Position numbers and translations under genes: made by a program
Shown here: in pieces, positions 51,762 to 61,189 of the stretch
Layout: every line of letters begins with the position of its first letter
Numbering within the stretch: position 1 is the first letter of the stretch
The notes under the pieces: generated by a model
Told to the model about the DNA's origin: nothing
What the model saw: the letters and a program-made list of their open reading frames with translations, nothing else
Databases searched by the model: none
Origin: Betaproteobacteria bacterium
Lineage (GTDB): Bacteria > Pseudomonadota > Gammaproteobacteria > Burkholderiales > SG8-41
Assembly (NCBI GenBank): GCA_016192825.1
Contig: JACPTK010000024.1
Span: forward strand, 27,678 to 91,677
Direction of reading: 5' to 3'
DNA: 64,000 nucleotides

Positions 51762-52331
51762 ATGACACGCAGGGGTTGGTTGCAGGGCATGCTGGCGGCG
51801 GGACTGTGGGGCGCGCTGACCGGGCGCGGTGAGGCCGCCCGGCCGCAGGCGAAGGACATGAAGGGCATCGAGGAACTGCAGAAGAACTGGAAGGTCCTGC
51901 TGGCCGAGGGCTTCAAAGCGCCGCTGCCCTCGGAGCCGCTCAAGCTTGCCGCCGCGGAATGGCGCAAGCGGCTGTCGCCGCTCGCCTACGACGTGTTGCG
52001 GGAAGAGGGCACCGAGCGCCCGGGCAGCAGCTCGCTCAACAGCGAGAAGCGCGACGGGGTGTTCGTCTGCGCCGGCTGCGACTTGCCGCTCTTCACGTCC
52101 GCCATGAAGTACGAGAGCGGCACCGGCTGGCCGAGCTTCTTCACGACCATCCCGGGTGCGTTCGGGACCACGACCGATTACAAGCTGTTGCTGCCGCGCA
52201 CCGAGTACCACTGCAAGCGTTGCGGCGGCCACCACGGCCATGTATTCGACGACGGCCCGCCGCCCACCCGGCAGCGGTGGTGCAACAACGGCGTTGCCCT
52301 TCGTTTTGTTCCCAGGACGGGGAAGGCGTGA
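51762..52331 (+). CDS. msrB: Peptide-methionine (R)-S-oxide reductase with Tat-like signal
   Basis: 189 residues. An N-terminal MTRRGWLQG twin-arginine segment with a hydrophobic stretch suggests export by Tat. The MsrB domain shows zinc-binding CAGC and CKRC, substrate-pocket GTGWPSFF and HGHVFDDGPP, and the catalytic Cys in RWCNNG, where most relatives have RYCxNS. It repairs oxidised methionine in periplasmic proteins, using reductant from thioredoxin-like partners. It lies downstream of the broken Bug gene and upstream of a convergent symporter gene. Confidence 0.9.
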   Translation: MTRRGWLQGMLAAGLWGALTGRGEAARPQAKDMKGIEELQKNWKVLLAEGFKAPLPSEPLKLAAAEWRKRLSPLAYDVLREEGTERPGSSSLNSEKRDGVFVCAGCDLPLFTSAMKYESGTGWPSFFTTIPGAFGTTTDYKLLLPRTEYHCKRCGGHHGHVFDDGPPPTRQRWCNNGVALRFVPRTGKA

Positions 52332-52390
52332 TGAAGTGATGCAGTGATGAAATGACGAGGAAGTCGGCGCGATGCGCCGCCTTTTCTTCG

Positions 52391-54301
52391 TCACTGCGTC
52401 GCTCCAGGACTCGGCTTGAGGCCGAGTCGCATCCACAAGGGCACGACCGCGAGCGCAAGGGTGAGGTTGAGAGCGATCCACACCCCGCGATCGGAGAGCC
52501 AGGAAGGCGGCGTCGCCTCCACGAGCCACGTGCCGAGTCCCACCAGGAGGCAGAACACGGTGAGCGCCGCCAGCGCCGTCGCGGCCACGCCGCGCAGTAG
52601 CGAGGCGAGCGGTTCGCGGACATCGGCGCCGGACGCCGCCGCGACCGGCGCCCAGAACCCCGGCGGCCGCACTCGCCGGTAGAAGTCCCGCAGCTCGCCG
52701 GCCTGCTGCGGCGCAATCCACAGCGACGCGGCGACCGCGGCCGCGGTCGAGACCGCGGCCGTCAGCAGCACGCGCAGTTCCGCCAGCTCGTCCGGCACGA
52801 GCAGCAGCGTCGCGGGCGCGAGCACGGCGGACACGGCGATCGCCGCCAGCTCGCCCCACGCCGTGATGCGCCACCATAGCCATCGCAGCACCAGCACGAT
52901 GCCGACGCCTGCACCGAGGATCAGGCTCGTCTCCCATGCCACCTTGATCGAGTCGAGACGGACCATGATTGCCAGGGCAATGGCAAGGATGAGCACATTG
53001 GACAGGCGCGCGACCCGTACCAGCGCGCGAGGGGAGGGCGTGCGTCCCAGGGCACGGCAGATGAAGCGCTGGTAGATGTCGTTGGTCCAGTACGACGCGC
53101 CCCAGTTGAGATGGGTGTCGACGGTGGAGGCGAGGGCGGCGATCATTGCGGTCAGCATCAGGCCCTTGGCGCCCGGGGGCAGCATTTCCGCCATGCCGCG
53201 CACGAATGTGGCCTCGCGCTCCGCGATGAACTCGTCGCCGGTCCAGCCGCCAGCAGGCGGAAAGAGCAGCAACAGGGCGAGCGCGATCGGCAGCCACAGC
53301 AGGCTCCGCAGCACGATCTGCGCGAACGTGAACACCACGGCCGCGCGGCGCGACTCCGCGTCGCTGCGGCAGGCCATGGCGCGCTGCGCGAGGTAGCCGG
53401 TACCGTCGGCATTGACCTGGATCAGCCATTGCAGGAATACGACCGCGAGCAGCAGCGCGCCGGCGTTGTAGGCGGCCGACGGCGTGAACGCGAGCAGCTG
53501 AGACGCGGACATCGGACTGGCGCCCGAGTCGAACACGCCGCGCAAACGCTCCGTCATGAGTCCAAGCCCGCCCGCTTCGCGGACAACGATCACCGCGTAG
53601 ACCAGGGTGGCGGCCATCATGATCGCGAACTGCACGATGTCCGTCTTGACGACGCTCCTCAGGCCGCCGAGCGTCGAGTAGCCGAGCGTGACCAGCGCGA
53701 TCAGCAGCATCGAGATCAGGTTGTCGGCGGAGCGGATGGTGCGCGCCGGGTCCCCGTCGGGCGCGGCGGTCAGGTCCAGATCGAGACCGCGCACCACGGC
53801 ATGAACCGGCTCGAATGCGGCGGCCGGCAGCCAGTCATGCCACGCCAGGAAGGGCTCGGCGATGCGGGTCGCTGCGAGCAGGACAATCGCGAGCGCGAAG
53901 CAGTTGAAGACCGTGCCGAAGTAGAGCGCCTTGAACAGGCGCAGCAGCGGCGCTCCATGCCCCCGGTAGCGCAGCTCCGCGAACTCGGCATCGGTCAGCA
54001 CGCCCGCGCGGCGCCAGCACGCGGCGAGCATGAAGGCGAGGAGCAGGAAGGCGAGCGCGTAGATCCACAACCGCCACAGCGCGAAGATGCCCCCCACGGC
54101 GACGAGGCCGGTCACGAGCAGCGGCGTGTCCGCGGCGAACTGCGTGGCGGCCATGCTGATGCCGGCCTGCCAGCCGCTCAGGCTGCGGCCCGCCAGGAAG
54201 TACTGCTCGGGACCGGCCGCGGCTTCCTTGCGATCGCGCAGTCCGACTGCGAGCACGTACGCGAGGAACAGGCCGACAATCAGCGCGTCCACGATGCTCA
54301 C
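52391..54301 (-). CDS. Sodium:solute symporter family protein
   Basis: 636 residues from GTG 54301. About 13-14 membrane segments in LeuT-fold order. The N-terminal ADALIVGLFLAYVLAVGL, the family block YFLAGRSLSGWQAGISMAAT, the GGLRSVVKTDIVQF segment on helix 6 and ALASTVDTHLNWGASYWTND in the second half identify the SSS (PutP/vSGLT-like) family. The C-terminal extension of ~120 residues adds two or three further segments. The substrate is unknown. It converges with msrB and is divergent from the GNAT gene. Confidence 0.88.
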   Translation of the reverse strand: MSIVDALIVGLFLAYVLAVGLRDRKEAAAGPEQYFLAGRSLSGWQAGISMAATQFAADTPLLVTGLVAVGGIFALWRLWIYALAFLLLAFMLAACWRRAGVLTDAEFAELRYRGHGAPLLRLFKALYFGTVFNCFALAIVLLAATRIAEPFLAWHDWLPAAAFEPVHAVVRGLDLDLTAAPDGDPARTIRSADNLISMLLIALVTLGYSTLGGLRSVVKTDIVQFAIMMAATLVYAVIVVREAGGLGLMTERLRGVFDSGASPMSASQLLAFTPSAAYNAGALLLAVVFLQWLIQVNADGTGYLAQRAMACRSDAESRRAAVVFTFAQIVLRSLLWLPIALALLLLFPPAGGWTGDEFIAEREATFVRGMAEMLPPGAKGLMLTAMIAALASTVDTHLNWGASYWTNDIYQRFICRALGRTPSPRALVRVARLSNVLILAIALAIMVRLDSIKVAWETSLILGAGVGIVLVLRWLWWRITAWGELAAIAVSAVLAPATLLLVPDELAELRVLLTAAVSTAAAVAASLWIAPQQAGELRDFYRRVRPPGFWAPVAAASGADVREPLASLLRGVAATALAALTVFCLLVGLGTWLVEATPPSWLSDRGVWIALNLTLALAVVPLWMRLGLKPSPGATQ

Positions 54302-54389
54302 GACGTGGTCCCCCCGGGACGCCGGCGCGGCACAGTTGCGGAATGGACGGTCCCGCGATATATAGTGACTGGACGCAATCCCCCTCCCT

Positions 54390-54881
54390 ATGACTAGACC
54401 GATATTGAGACTGGCCGTTCCCGCCGATGCCTACGAGATCGCGGTGATGTCGCGCTACCTGATCGAAGTGGGGCTGCGGGGATGGACCTGGCCGCCCGAC
54501 CGGGTGGCGAAGGCGATCCGGACGCGCGACACGAACGTGATCGCGGCGGAAGTGGAGCGGCATCTCGTCGGCTTTGCGATCATGGACTTCGGCGACACAT
54601 CGGCGCACCTTGCTCTGCTCGCGGTGAAGCCCAGCTACCAGCGCTGCGGCATCGGGCGGCAGCTGGTCGCCTGGCTGGAGGAGGCGGCACTGACCGCCGG
54701 CATCACCACGGTGAACCTGGAGTTGCGGTCCAACAACTTCGCGGCGCGCACCTTCTACGGCGTGCTGGGCTACAAGGAGCTGTCCTACATCCCCGGCTAT
54801 TATCGCGGCGTCGAGACCGCCGTGAAAATGGCGCGCGACATCCGGCGCTCTGCTTCGAGAAACGTGATAAGCGATAAGTGA
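54390..54881 (+). CDS. GNAT-family N-acetyltransferase
   Basis: 163 residues. The acetyl-CoA-binding motif A is visible as LLAVKPSYQRCGIGRQLVAW (Q/RxxGxG/A), followed by NLELRSNNFAARTFYGVLGY, as in RimI-like enzymes. The acceptor is unknown. Downstream, GATAAGCGATAAGTGACGAG and a CGCCGGC / GCCGGCG hairpin (54889-54905) without a T tract may contribute to transcript ending between convergent genes. Confidence 0.87.
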   Translation: MTRPILRLAVPADAYEIAVMSRYLIEVGLRGWTWPPDRVAKAIRTRDTNVIAAEVERHLVGFAIMDFGDTSAHLALLAVKPSYQRCGIGRQLVAWLEEAALTAGITTVNLELRSNNFAARTFYGVLGYKELSYIPGYYRGVETAVKMARDIRRSASRNVISDK

Positions 54882-54947
54882 CGAGTACCGCCGGCACTGC
54901 CGGCGCTAACGACTTATCACCTGTCACCGATCACGCTGTACCTTGCG

Positions 54948-56213
54948 TCAGCGCCTGCCGCCGGCCATCTGCAGCGCTTCCGGCATGCGGCGCAGCCGCC
55001 ACGTCATCAGCGGGCCGAGCAGGGCGCCGACGCCGACCGAGCTCCAGGCGAGGCCCCACATCCACAAGGGCGACGCCTCCGCGGCCCGGGTCCAGTCGAG
55101 CACCAGCCCGAACACCCACGGCGCCGTCGCGCCGGCGCCGAAGCCGAGCGCGGAGCGGACCGAGTAGGCGGCGCCGATGTAGCGCGGCGGCACCAGCTCG
55201 GTGACGACCGTGGAATAGACCGAGGAGTCGCCGATCGACGCGAAGCTGTAGAACGCGGCGACGACGACAAGTATCCACATCGGAAATCCGATCATCCAGC
55301 CGAAGGAAAACGAGCAGGCGAGGCTCGCGCAGGACATCACCAGCATCGTCCAGGTGCGGCCCTTGCGATCCGAGATCGCGCCGCCAGCGACGCTGCCCAT
55401 CATGCTGCCGACGTAGGCGATGGCGGTCAGCGCGGCGCCGATGCTCGCGGCGTGGGTGACGCCGCTCCCCGCCAGCTGCGCGGCGGCGGCGAGAAACGCG
55501 GGCAGCCACGCCTTCATGCCGAGCATTTCCCAGGAGTGAAAGGTGTAGGCCCAGATGGCGAGCATCGCCGGCTTGTTGTCGAGCACCGCCGGCAGCGGGC
55601 TGGCGACTGCCCGGGCCGGGGGAGTCGGATGCACGACGTTGGGCGTGTTGCGCAGCGCCCAGAGCGCGATCAGGGTGCCGGCGAGGGGACCGCTCGCGTT
55701 GACGAGGAAGGCGCCGCGCCAGCCAAAGACCGGCGTGAGGATGCCCGTGAACACCAGCGCGATCGCGTAGCCGAGCGAGGCCGCGGCGAGGTAGAACCCC
55801 ATCGCGCGCCCGCGCCTGCCGGCCGCGAAGCGCTCGAAGATCAGCGTCAGGCCGGGGGTGTACGAGCCGCCGGAGAACAGGCCCGTCAGGCCGTAGAGAA
55901 CGGCGGCGGAGAAGAAGCCGTCCGCGAAAACGGCGAACACCATCGCGGCTGCGCTCGCCGCGACGCTCGACGCCAGGAACACGCGCCTGGCGCCGTAGCG
56001 GTCCGAGAGGAACCCGACCGTGAACAGCGAGATGAGATAGCCGAAATGCCACGCGGACTGGATGAGGCCGGCCTGGCTGGCGCTCATGCCCCACTCCGGC
56101 GTGAGCAGCGGTATCGCCGCGGAATAGGCGGTGAAAATGAGGGCGAAACTCGTGCGGCTGAGGCACAGCCATCCGAGCCATCCCGCGTTGCCGTCCCCGT
56201 TCGGAGCCGTCAC
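54948..56213 (-). CDS. MFS transporter
   Basis: 421 residues from GTG 56213. Twelve predicted membrane segments; the family signature GFLSDRYGARRVFLASS lies between helices 2 and 3, with a second-half repeat GGAISDRKGRTWTML. It is organic-acid/CP-family-like in pattern (SYTPGLTLIFERFAAGRRGR in helix 4). It is probably in one unit with the minus-strand crotonase and Bug genes upstream, and so may carry a substrate of that acyl-CoA block. The gap to the next gene is 29 bases. Confidence 0.88.
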   Translation of the reverse strand: MTAPNGDGNAGWLGWLCLSRTSFALIFTAYSAAIPLLTPEWGMSASQAGLIQSAWHFGYLISLFTVGFLSDRYGARRVFLASSVAASAAAMVFAVFADGFFSAAVLYGLTGLFSGGSYTPGLTLIFERFAAGRRGRAMGFYLAAASLGYAIALVFTGILTPVFGWRGAFLVNASGPLAGTLIALWALRNTPNVVHPTPPARAVASPLPAVLDNKPAMLAIWAYTFHSWEMLGMKAWLPAFLAAAAQLAGSGVTHAASIGAALTAIAYVGSMMGSVAGGAISDRKGRTWTMLVMSCASLACSFSFGWMIGFPMWILVVVAAFYSFASIGDSSVYSTVVTELVPPRYIGAAYSVRSALGFGAGATAPWVFGLVLDWTRAAEASPLWMWGLAWSSVGVGALLGPLMTWRLRRMPEALQMAGGRR

Positions 56214-56242
56214 GAGTCGACTGTGTCAGTAAAGTTTCCTGG

Positions 56243-57013
56243 TCAACGGCCAAGAAACTTCGGCGGGCGCTTCTGCCGGAAGGCCTCGATGCCTTCCTGG
56301 TGGTCGTGCGTGAGGCGCGCGCCGCACACGGCGAGGTTCTCCAACTCGAGCAGCATTTCGAGTGTGGGCACGTACATGGAGTGGAACATCTTCTTCGCAA
56401 GGCGCAGCGCGTAGGTGGCGGAGCCCGCCAACTCCAGCGCGAGCGCGCGCGCTTCCGCGTCGAGCGCTTCGTCGGGCACGACTTTCATCACCAGGCCCAT
56501 TTCCCCGGCTTCCCGCGCCGGCACCTTTCTCGCGGTGTAGGCGATTTCCTTGGCCCGGGCGATGCCGAGGTGCTGCGTGAGGAAGAACACCGCGCCGCCA
56601 TCGGGCGGAATGCCGATCTTCTTGAAGGCGGCGAGGAAGTAGGCGGACTCGGATGCGACGATGAGATCGCAGGCCAGCGCGAGGCTGAAGCCGATTCCGG
56701 CCGCGGGCCCGCGCACCGCGGCGATCACCGGCTTCTCCGTGTTGTAGACGTTGACTACCGTGCGCTTGTGTTTCTGCGAGCGCCTGCGGCCTGTCACCAC
56801 GTCGTAGCCGCCCATGGAGCCGACGTCGCCGCCAGCGCAGAAGGCGCGGCCCGAGCCGGTCAGCACGATCGCGCGCACCTCGTCGTCCGCGTCGAGCGCG
56901 CCGAACTGGTCCGCGATGCCGTGGTACATCTCCTCGGACAGCGCGTTGAGCTTGTCCGGGCGGTTGAGGGTGACGGTCGCAACGCCGTTTACTTTTTCGA
57001 CGTGAATGTTCAT
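56243..57013 (-). CDS. Enoyl-CoA hydratase/isomerase (crotonase) family protein
   Basis: 256 residues from ATG 57013. The crotonase oxyanion motifs are present: RAFCAGGDVGSM and GPAAGIGFSLALACDL. The first catalytic Glu of hydratases is not conserved (FKKIGIPPDGG), while the Asp in PPDGG is, a pattern seen in PaaG-like isomerases. The C-terminal SMYVPTLEMLLELENLA is shared with the paralogue at 62889. It probably acts on a 2-enoyl- or ring-1,2-epoxy-type acyl-CoA; the substrate is unknown. A Bug gene lies 34 bases upstream in transcription. Confidence 0.9.
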   Translation of the reverse strand: MNIHVEKVNGVATVTLNRPDKLNALSEEMYHGIADQFGALDADDEVRAIVLTGSGRAFCAGGDVGSMGGYDVVTGRRRSQKHKRTVVNVYNTEKPVIAAVRGPAAGIGFSLALACDLIVASESAYFLAAFKKIGIPPDGGAVFFLTQHLGIARAKEIAYTARKVPAREAGEMGLVMKVVPDEALDAEARALALELAGSATYALRLAKKMFHSMYVPTLEMLLELENLAVCGARLTHDHQEGIEAFRQKRPPKFLGR

Positions 57014-57047
57014 AAAGGTCAACAACAAGAAATTAAACAGGATATTT

Positions 57048-58037
57048 TTAGCCGGGCTTCATGCCGGCAGCTTTGACGACCTTGGCCCACTTGTCGATCT
57101 CGGAGCGGATGAAGGCGGCGAAATCCTCCGGCGTGCCCGGCGCCGGCTCGGCGCCCTGGCTGGAGAGCCGATTCGCGACGTCGGGGGAGCGCAGCGCCCT
57201 GACGGCCGCGGCATTCAGCTGCGCAATGACGTCGCGCGGCGTGCCGGCGGGAGCGAGCAGCCCGTACCAGCCGCTTGCGCCGTAGCCGGGCAGCGTCTCC
57301 GCGATCGAGGGCAGGTCCGGCAGCAGCTTCGAGCGCCTGGCGCTGGTGACGCCCAGCGCCCGCACCTTGCCCGACTTGATATGGGGCAGGATGATGAGGC
57401 TGTTCTCGTAGGTCAGGTCCACCTCGCCCGAGACGATCGCGGTCAGGGCGGGCGCGCCGCCCTTGTACGGCACGTGGACGATCTGGACCTTGCCGAGGAG
57501 CTTGAGCAGTTCGCCGGCCAGGTGCGTCACGGTGCCGGCCCCGGAGGACCCGTAGTTGAGCGTGCCGGGCCGGGCGCGCGCCAGCGCGAGCAAATCCTTC
57601 ACCGACTTCGCGGGAACCGACGGGTGCGTGACGAGGATGCTCGTGACGTTGACCGCCTGCGTGATCGGCGCGAGGTCGCGCAGCGTGTCGTAGCCGCGAT
57701 TCGACAGCAGGCTCATCGAGACGGCGATGCCGCCGATGGTGCCCATCACGAGGGTGTAGCCGTCCGCGGGTGATTTCACGACGCCCTCGGTGCCGATCAC
57801 GCCGCCCGCGCCGGCGCGGTTCTCGATGACCACCTGTTGCTTGAGGCCCTCCGCCATCCGCGGCGCCATCAGCCGCGCAACGGTGTCGGTCGGTCCGCCC
57901 GGCGGGAAGGGCACCACGACCCGGACTGGCTTCGCGGGATAGGCTTGCGCGTACGCGCCGCCGATGCAAAGCTGGGACACCGAGGACACCAAGGACACAA
58001 AGGGAAAAAACACCAGGAACAGAACCCGCCTTTTCAT
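57048..58037 (-). CDS. Bug/TctC-family receptor with repeat-derived signal peptide
   Basis: 329 residues from ATG 58037. The mature part is typical: PFPPGGPTDTVAR, VIENRAGAGG, ADGYTLVMG, HVPYKGGAPALTAIVSGE. Within the signal peptide, FVSLVSSVS is encoded by a GGACACnnAGGACAC direct repeat (57974-58004) of a type that otherwise lies in spacers, so an intergenic repeat has become part of the export signal. The gene is the second Bug gene of a minus-strand run, 39 bases after the one at 58077. Confidence 0.92.
   Translation of the reverse strand: MKRRVLFLVFFPFVSLVSSVSQLCIGGAYAQAYPAKPVRVVVPFPPGGPTDTVARLMAPRMAEGLKQQVVIENRAGAGGVIGTEGVVKSPADGYTLVMGTIGGIAVSMSLLSNRGYDTLRDLAPITQAVNVTSILVTHPSVPAKSVKDLLALARARPGTLNYGSSGAGTVTHLAGELLKLLGKVQIVHVPYKGGAPALTAIVSGEVDLTYENSLIILPHIKSGKVRALGVTSARRSKLLPDLPSIAETLPGYGASGWYGLLAPAGTPRDVIAQLNAAAVRALRSPDVANRLSSQGAEPAPGTPEDFAAFIRSEIDKWAKVVKAAGMKPG
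57974..58004. repeat. GACAC-type short direct repeat inside a coding region
   Basis: GGGACACCGAGGACACCAAG continues for one more unit: three 9-base units of the GGACACnnA type. Related tracts lie at 63676-63708 and 63844-63872. Confidence 0.7.
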
Positions 58038-58076
58038 ATTCGTACTCCTTCGTGTCCAGTGTTGCAGCGCTTTGCG

Positions 58077-59042
58077 TTATAGACCCTTAATGCCGGCCTG
58101 CTTGATGACCTTGCTCCACTTCGCGATCTCCTCGCGCAGGAATGTCGCGTACTCCGCGGGAGAGTTGCCGACCGGATCGGAACCCTCGGCTTTCAGCCGT
58201 GCCGCGAGCTCGGGCGAGCGGATCACCTTCAGCACGTCCGCGTTGATCTTGGCGACGATTTCCCCGGGCGTGCGCGCGGGGGCATTGATGCCGTTACAGG
58301 CCACCGCCTGGAAGCCTTTCAGTCCCAGCTCGTTGAGCGACGGCATCTCGGGAAGCGCGCCGGCGCGGTTGAGGCTGGTCACCGCGAGCGGCCGCAGCTT
58401 GCCGGCCTTGATGAGCGCGATGGCGGAGGTCAGGCCGTTGAACACGACGTCGACGTGGCCGCCGACCAGGTCGGCCAGCGCGGGCGCATTGCCCTTGTAG
58501 GGGATGTGCACCATCTTCACGCCGGCCATGGCGTTGAAGAGCTCCCCGGCGAGGTGGTTCGAGCCGCCGCTGCCCGAGGAGCCGTAATTCAGCATGCCGG
58601 GCTTCCTTTTCGCGAGGGCGATCAGCTCCTTGATCGACTTCGCCGGCACGCCCGGGTGCACCACGACCACCAGCGGCGTCGTGTTGATCAGGATGATCGG
58701 CTCAAAATCCCTGGCCGGATCGTAGGGCAGCCTGGCGATGAGGCCCGGCACGATGGTGAAGGGGGCAGGGGTGATCAGCAGCGTGTGGCCGTCGGGCGGG
58801 CTCTTCGCCACGATGTCGGTGCCGATCACCGTGCTGCCGCCGGGACGGTTGTCCACCACCACCGGCTGGCCCCATATCTCGCTCAGCTTCTGGCCGACGG
58901 TGCGGCCGATGATGTCGGTGCTGCCGCCGGCGGGGAACGGCACGATCAGCCGCACCGGCCGGGTCGGGTAGTTTTGCGCCTGCGCCGCGGCGATCGCGAC
59001 GGGCAGCAGGAGGCAGGACAGGATGGTAACGGGCTTCATCAT
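58077..59042 (-). CDS. Bug/TctC-family periplasmic solute receptor
   Basis: 321 residues from ATG 59042 (or ATG 59039), with AGGAGA inside the end of the upstream gene. The signal peptide ends at AAAQAQ. The ligand loop is PFPAGGSTDIIGR; VVDNRPGGST, PDGHTLLIT and HIPYKGNAPALADLVGGH follow. The start overlaps the stop of the acyl-CoA ligase, so receptor and ligase are translationally coupled. This suggests that the receptor captures a carboxylate that the ligase activates. Confidence 0.93.
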   Translation of the reverse strand: MMKPVTILSCLLLPVAIAAAQAQNYPTRPVRLIVPFPAGGSTDIIGRTVGQKLSEIWGQPVVVDNRPGGSTVIGTDIVAKSPPDGHTLLITPAPFTIVPGLIARLPYDPARDFEPIILINTTPLVVVVHPGVPAKSIKELIALAKRKPGMLNYGSSGSGGSNHLAGELFNAMAGVKMVHIPYKGNAPALADLVGGHVDVVFNGLTSAIALIKAGKLRPLAVTSLNRAGALPEMPSLNELGLKGFQAVACNGINAPARTPGEIVAKINADVLKVIRSPELAARLKAEGSDPVGNSPAEYATFLREEIAKWSKVIKQAGIKGL

Positions 59043-61174
59043 GATTCTCCTTTCACAATGATCAGCGCGTCGGCGGCGACCACACCACTTTCGCGAACGA
59101 ACAGGGGGTTGACGTCGATTTCAGAGATGCGGTTAACGTGGTCGGTGATGAGCAGCGATACGCGCGCGAGGACGTCGGCGAGCGCGGCGACGTCGAGCGC
59201 GGGCCGGCCGCGGTAGCCGTGGAGCAACGCCGCGCCCTTGACCTCCGCGATCATCCCGCGAGCGGTGTCGGCGTCGAACGGCGCGAAACGGTGCGTCACG
59301 TCCTTCAGCAGCTCGGTGAAGATGCCGCCCAGCCCGAAGGCAACGGTCGGGCCGAAGCAGGGGTCGTTCACCGCGCCGACGATCACTTCCACGCCCGAGG
59401 CCATTTCCTGCACGAGCACGCCGTCGATGCGGGCGTCCGGCTTGTGCCTGCGCGCCGCGGCCACCACGTCGCGCGCCGCCAGCTTCAGGCCGGCGAGATC
59501 GCGGATGTCGAGCCTGACCGCGCCCGCCTCGGTCTTGTGCGGGACGTCGGGCGATTCGATCTTGACCGCCACGGGAAAGGCGAGGGGACAGGAGGCGAGC
59601 GCCTCGATCGCCGCCGGCTGGAGCAGCCTCTCGTTCACGACCGGCACGCCGTAGCGCGCGAGCAGCTGCTTGGAGCGGTACTCGCCGAGGGTGCATCGGG
59701 TCGGGGGTAATTCGAGCGGCTGAGGGGCGATCGCGCGGCGCAACGGGCGCTTGCCCGCCTTCAGGTATGCGTCGCGTTTGCGCGCAAAGTCCGTGAGCGC
59801 TGCCATCGCATGCACCGCGCGCCCGGCCCCGAGTATGCAGGGCACGCCATGCTGCTCGAGGTAGGCCAGCACCTGGCCGTTGTCGTCGGGCGCGGTCGGC
59901 CAGTTCAGGATGAGCGGCTTGCAGGTGCCGCGAAGCGTCTCGAGCAGATTTTCCGACCAGGGGCCCGCCGCCTTGCCACGCGGCACGCGGGCGACGACCT
60001 GGTCGATGTTGGGGTCGGCGAGCACCAGGCGCACGGCCTTGCCGTAGGACGCGAAGTTGTCGTTATAGCCGTGCGCGGTGGCGTCGATCGGGTTGTTGAA
60101 CGAAGCGAACGAGACCAGCGTCTTGCTCAGCTTGTCGCGGGTGGCGTCGGACAGCGCGGGAAGTTCGAGCCCGTGCTCGACGCAACGGTCCGCGAGCAGC
60201 ACCCCCGCGCCGCCCGAGAGCGTGAGGACCCCCACGCGGTTGCCGGCGGGGAGCTTGCGGATGAGAAAAACCTTCGAGATGTCGATCAGGTCGTCCACGT
60301 CGCGGATCTCGACCAGGCCGCCGCGCCGGAACGCGGCGCGGTAGAGCTCGTAGCCGGACGACATCCGCGCCGAGTGGGAGGTCGCCGCCTGGCTGCCGAC
60401 GGCGGTGTTGCCGACTTTCCAGGCCAGGATCGGCTTGCCGAGCTTGAGCGCCCGCTCGCCGAGCTCGAGCAGGCGGCGCCCGTCGTCGATCGCTTCCATG
60501 AAGGCGACGACGATCTCGACCTCGGGGCGCTCGATCAAGTCGGCGACCCAGTCGAGGAGCGTGAGGTCCGCCTCGTTGCCCGAAGAAATGGCGTAGTTGC
60601 AGCCGAGGCCGTAGTAGGCGGCGGCGGACACGACGCCGAAACCGAAGCCGCCGCTCTGGGTGACCATCGCCATCGGGCCGGGCTTGAGCGTGGTCAGCTG
60701 CGAGGTGCCGCCGAAGCCGATGCGCGCGTTGTCCTTCAGGTTGAGGATGCCGAGGCAATTGGGCCCGACCACGCGCACGCTGGCCTTGCGCGCCGCCGCG
60801 ACGAGCCGCTCCTGCAATGCCTTGCCCTCCGCGCCCACTTCGCTGAACCCGCTGGAAAGCACCAGCGCGAAGGGAATGCCCGCTTTCCCGCATTGCTCGA
60901 TGGTGCCGGCTACGTGCGGCGCGGACAGCGCGATCAGCGCGACGTCGCACGGTTGCGGCACTGCCGCGAGCTCGGGATAGCACGGCAGCCCCCTGACCTC
61001 GGGGTACTTGGGATTGACCGGGTAGATCCGGCCCTGGTAGCCGAAATCGGTGAGCAGCCGCAGCGCCTGGCCGCCGATGCGCGTGGGATCGCCCGAAACG
61101 CCGACGACCGCCACCCCGCGCGGGTTGAGAAAGCGCGACAGGTCGGTCTTTGGCCGGGTGGCGGAGTGAATCAT
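59039..61174 (-). CDS. NDP-forming acyl-CoA ligase (acetate--CoA ligase-like)
   Basis: 711 residues from ATG 61174. Domain order of fused ACD enzymes: CoA-binding Rossmann domain (RGVAVVGVSGDPTRIGGQAL near residue 20), succinyl-CoA-ligase-like domains with QSGGFGFG and the phosphorylatable His in TSHSARMSSGYE, and a C-terminal ATP-grasp part (VAVKIESPDVPHKTEAGAVR, FGLGGIFTELLKD). It forms an acyl-CoA from acid, CoA and ATP or GTP, or the reverse. The acid is unknown; position between Bug receptors, crotonases and a GST suggests catabolism of an imported acid. Confidence 0.9.
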   Translation of the reverse strand: MIHSATRPKTDLSRFLNPRGVAVVGVSGDPTRIGGQALRLLTDFGYQGRIYPVNPKYPEVRGLPCYPELAAVPQPCDVALIALSAPHVAGTIEQCGKAGIPFALVLSSGFSEVGAEGKALQERLVAAARKASVRVVGPNCLGILNLKDNARIGFGGTSQLTTLKPGPMAMVTQSGGFGFGVVSAAAYYGLGCNYAISSGNEADLTLLDWVADLIERPEVEIVVAFMEAIDDGRRLLELGERALKLGKPILAWKVGNTAVGSQAATSHSARMSSGYELYRAAFRRGGLVEIRDVDDLIDISKVFLIRKLPAGNRVGVLTLSGGAGVLLADRCVEHGLELPALSDATRDKLSKTLVSFASFNNPIDATAHGYNDNFASYGKAVRLVLADPNIDQVVARVPRGKAAGPWSENLLETLRGTCKPLILNWPTAPDDNGQVLAYLEQHGVPCILGAGRAVHAMAALTDFARKRDAYLKAGKRPLRRAIAPQPLELPPTRCTLGEYRSKQLLARYGVPVVNERLLQPAAIEALASCPLAFPVAVKIESPDVPHKTEAGAVRLDIRDLAGLKLAARDVVAAARRHKPDARIDGVLVQEMASGVEVIVGAVNDPCFGPTVAFGLGGIFTELLKDVTHRFAPFDADTARGMIAEVKGAALLHGYRGRPALDVAALADVLARVSLLITDHVNRISEIDVNPLFVRESGVVAADALIIVKGES

Positions 61175-61189
61175 CAAAATCGGCAGGAT

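Noticed and set aside
53111..54397. A 428-residue plus-strand frame opposite the symporter
   Set aside because: Antisense shadow; the minus-strand protein has clear SSS-family membrane segments and motifs.
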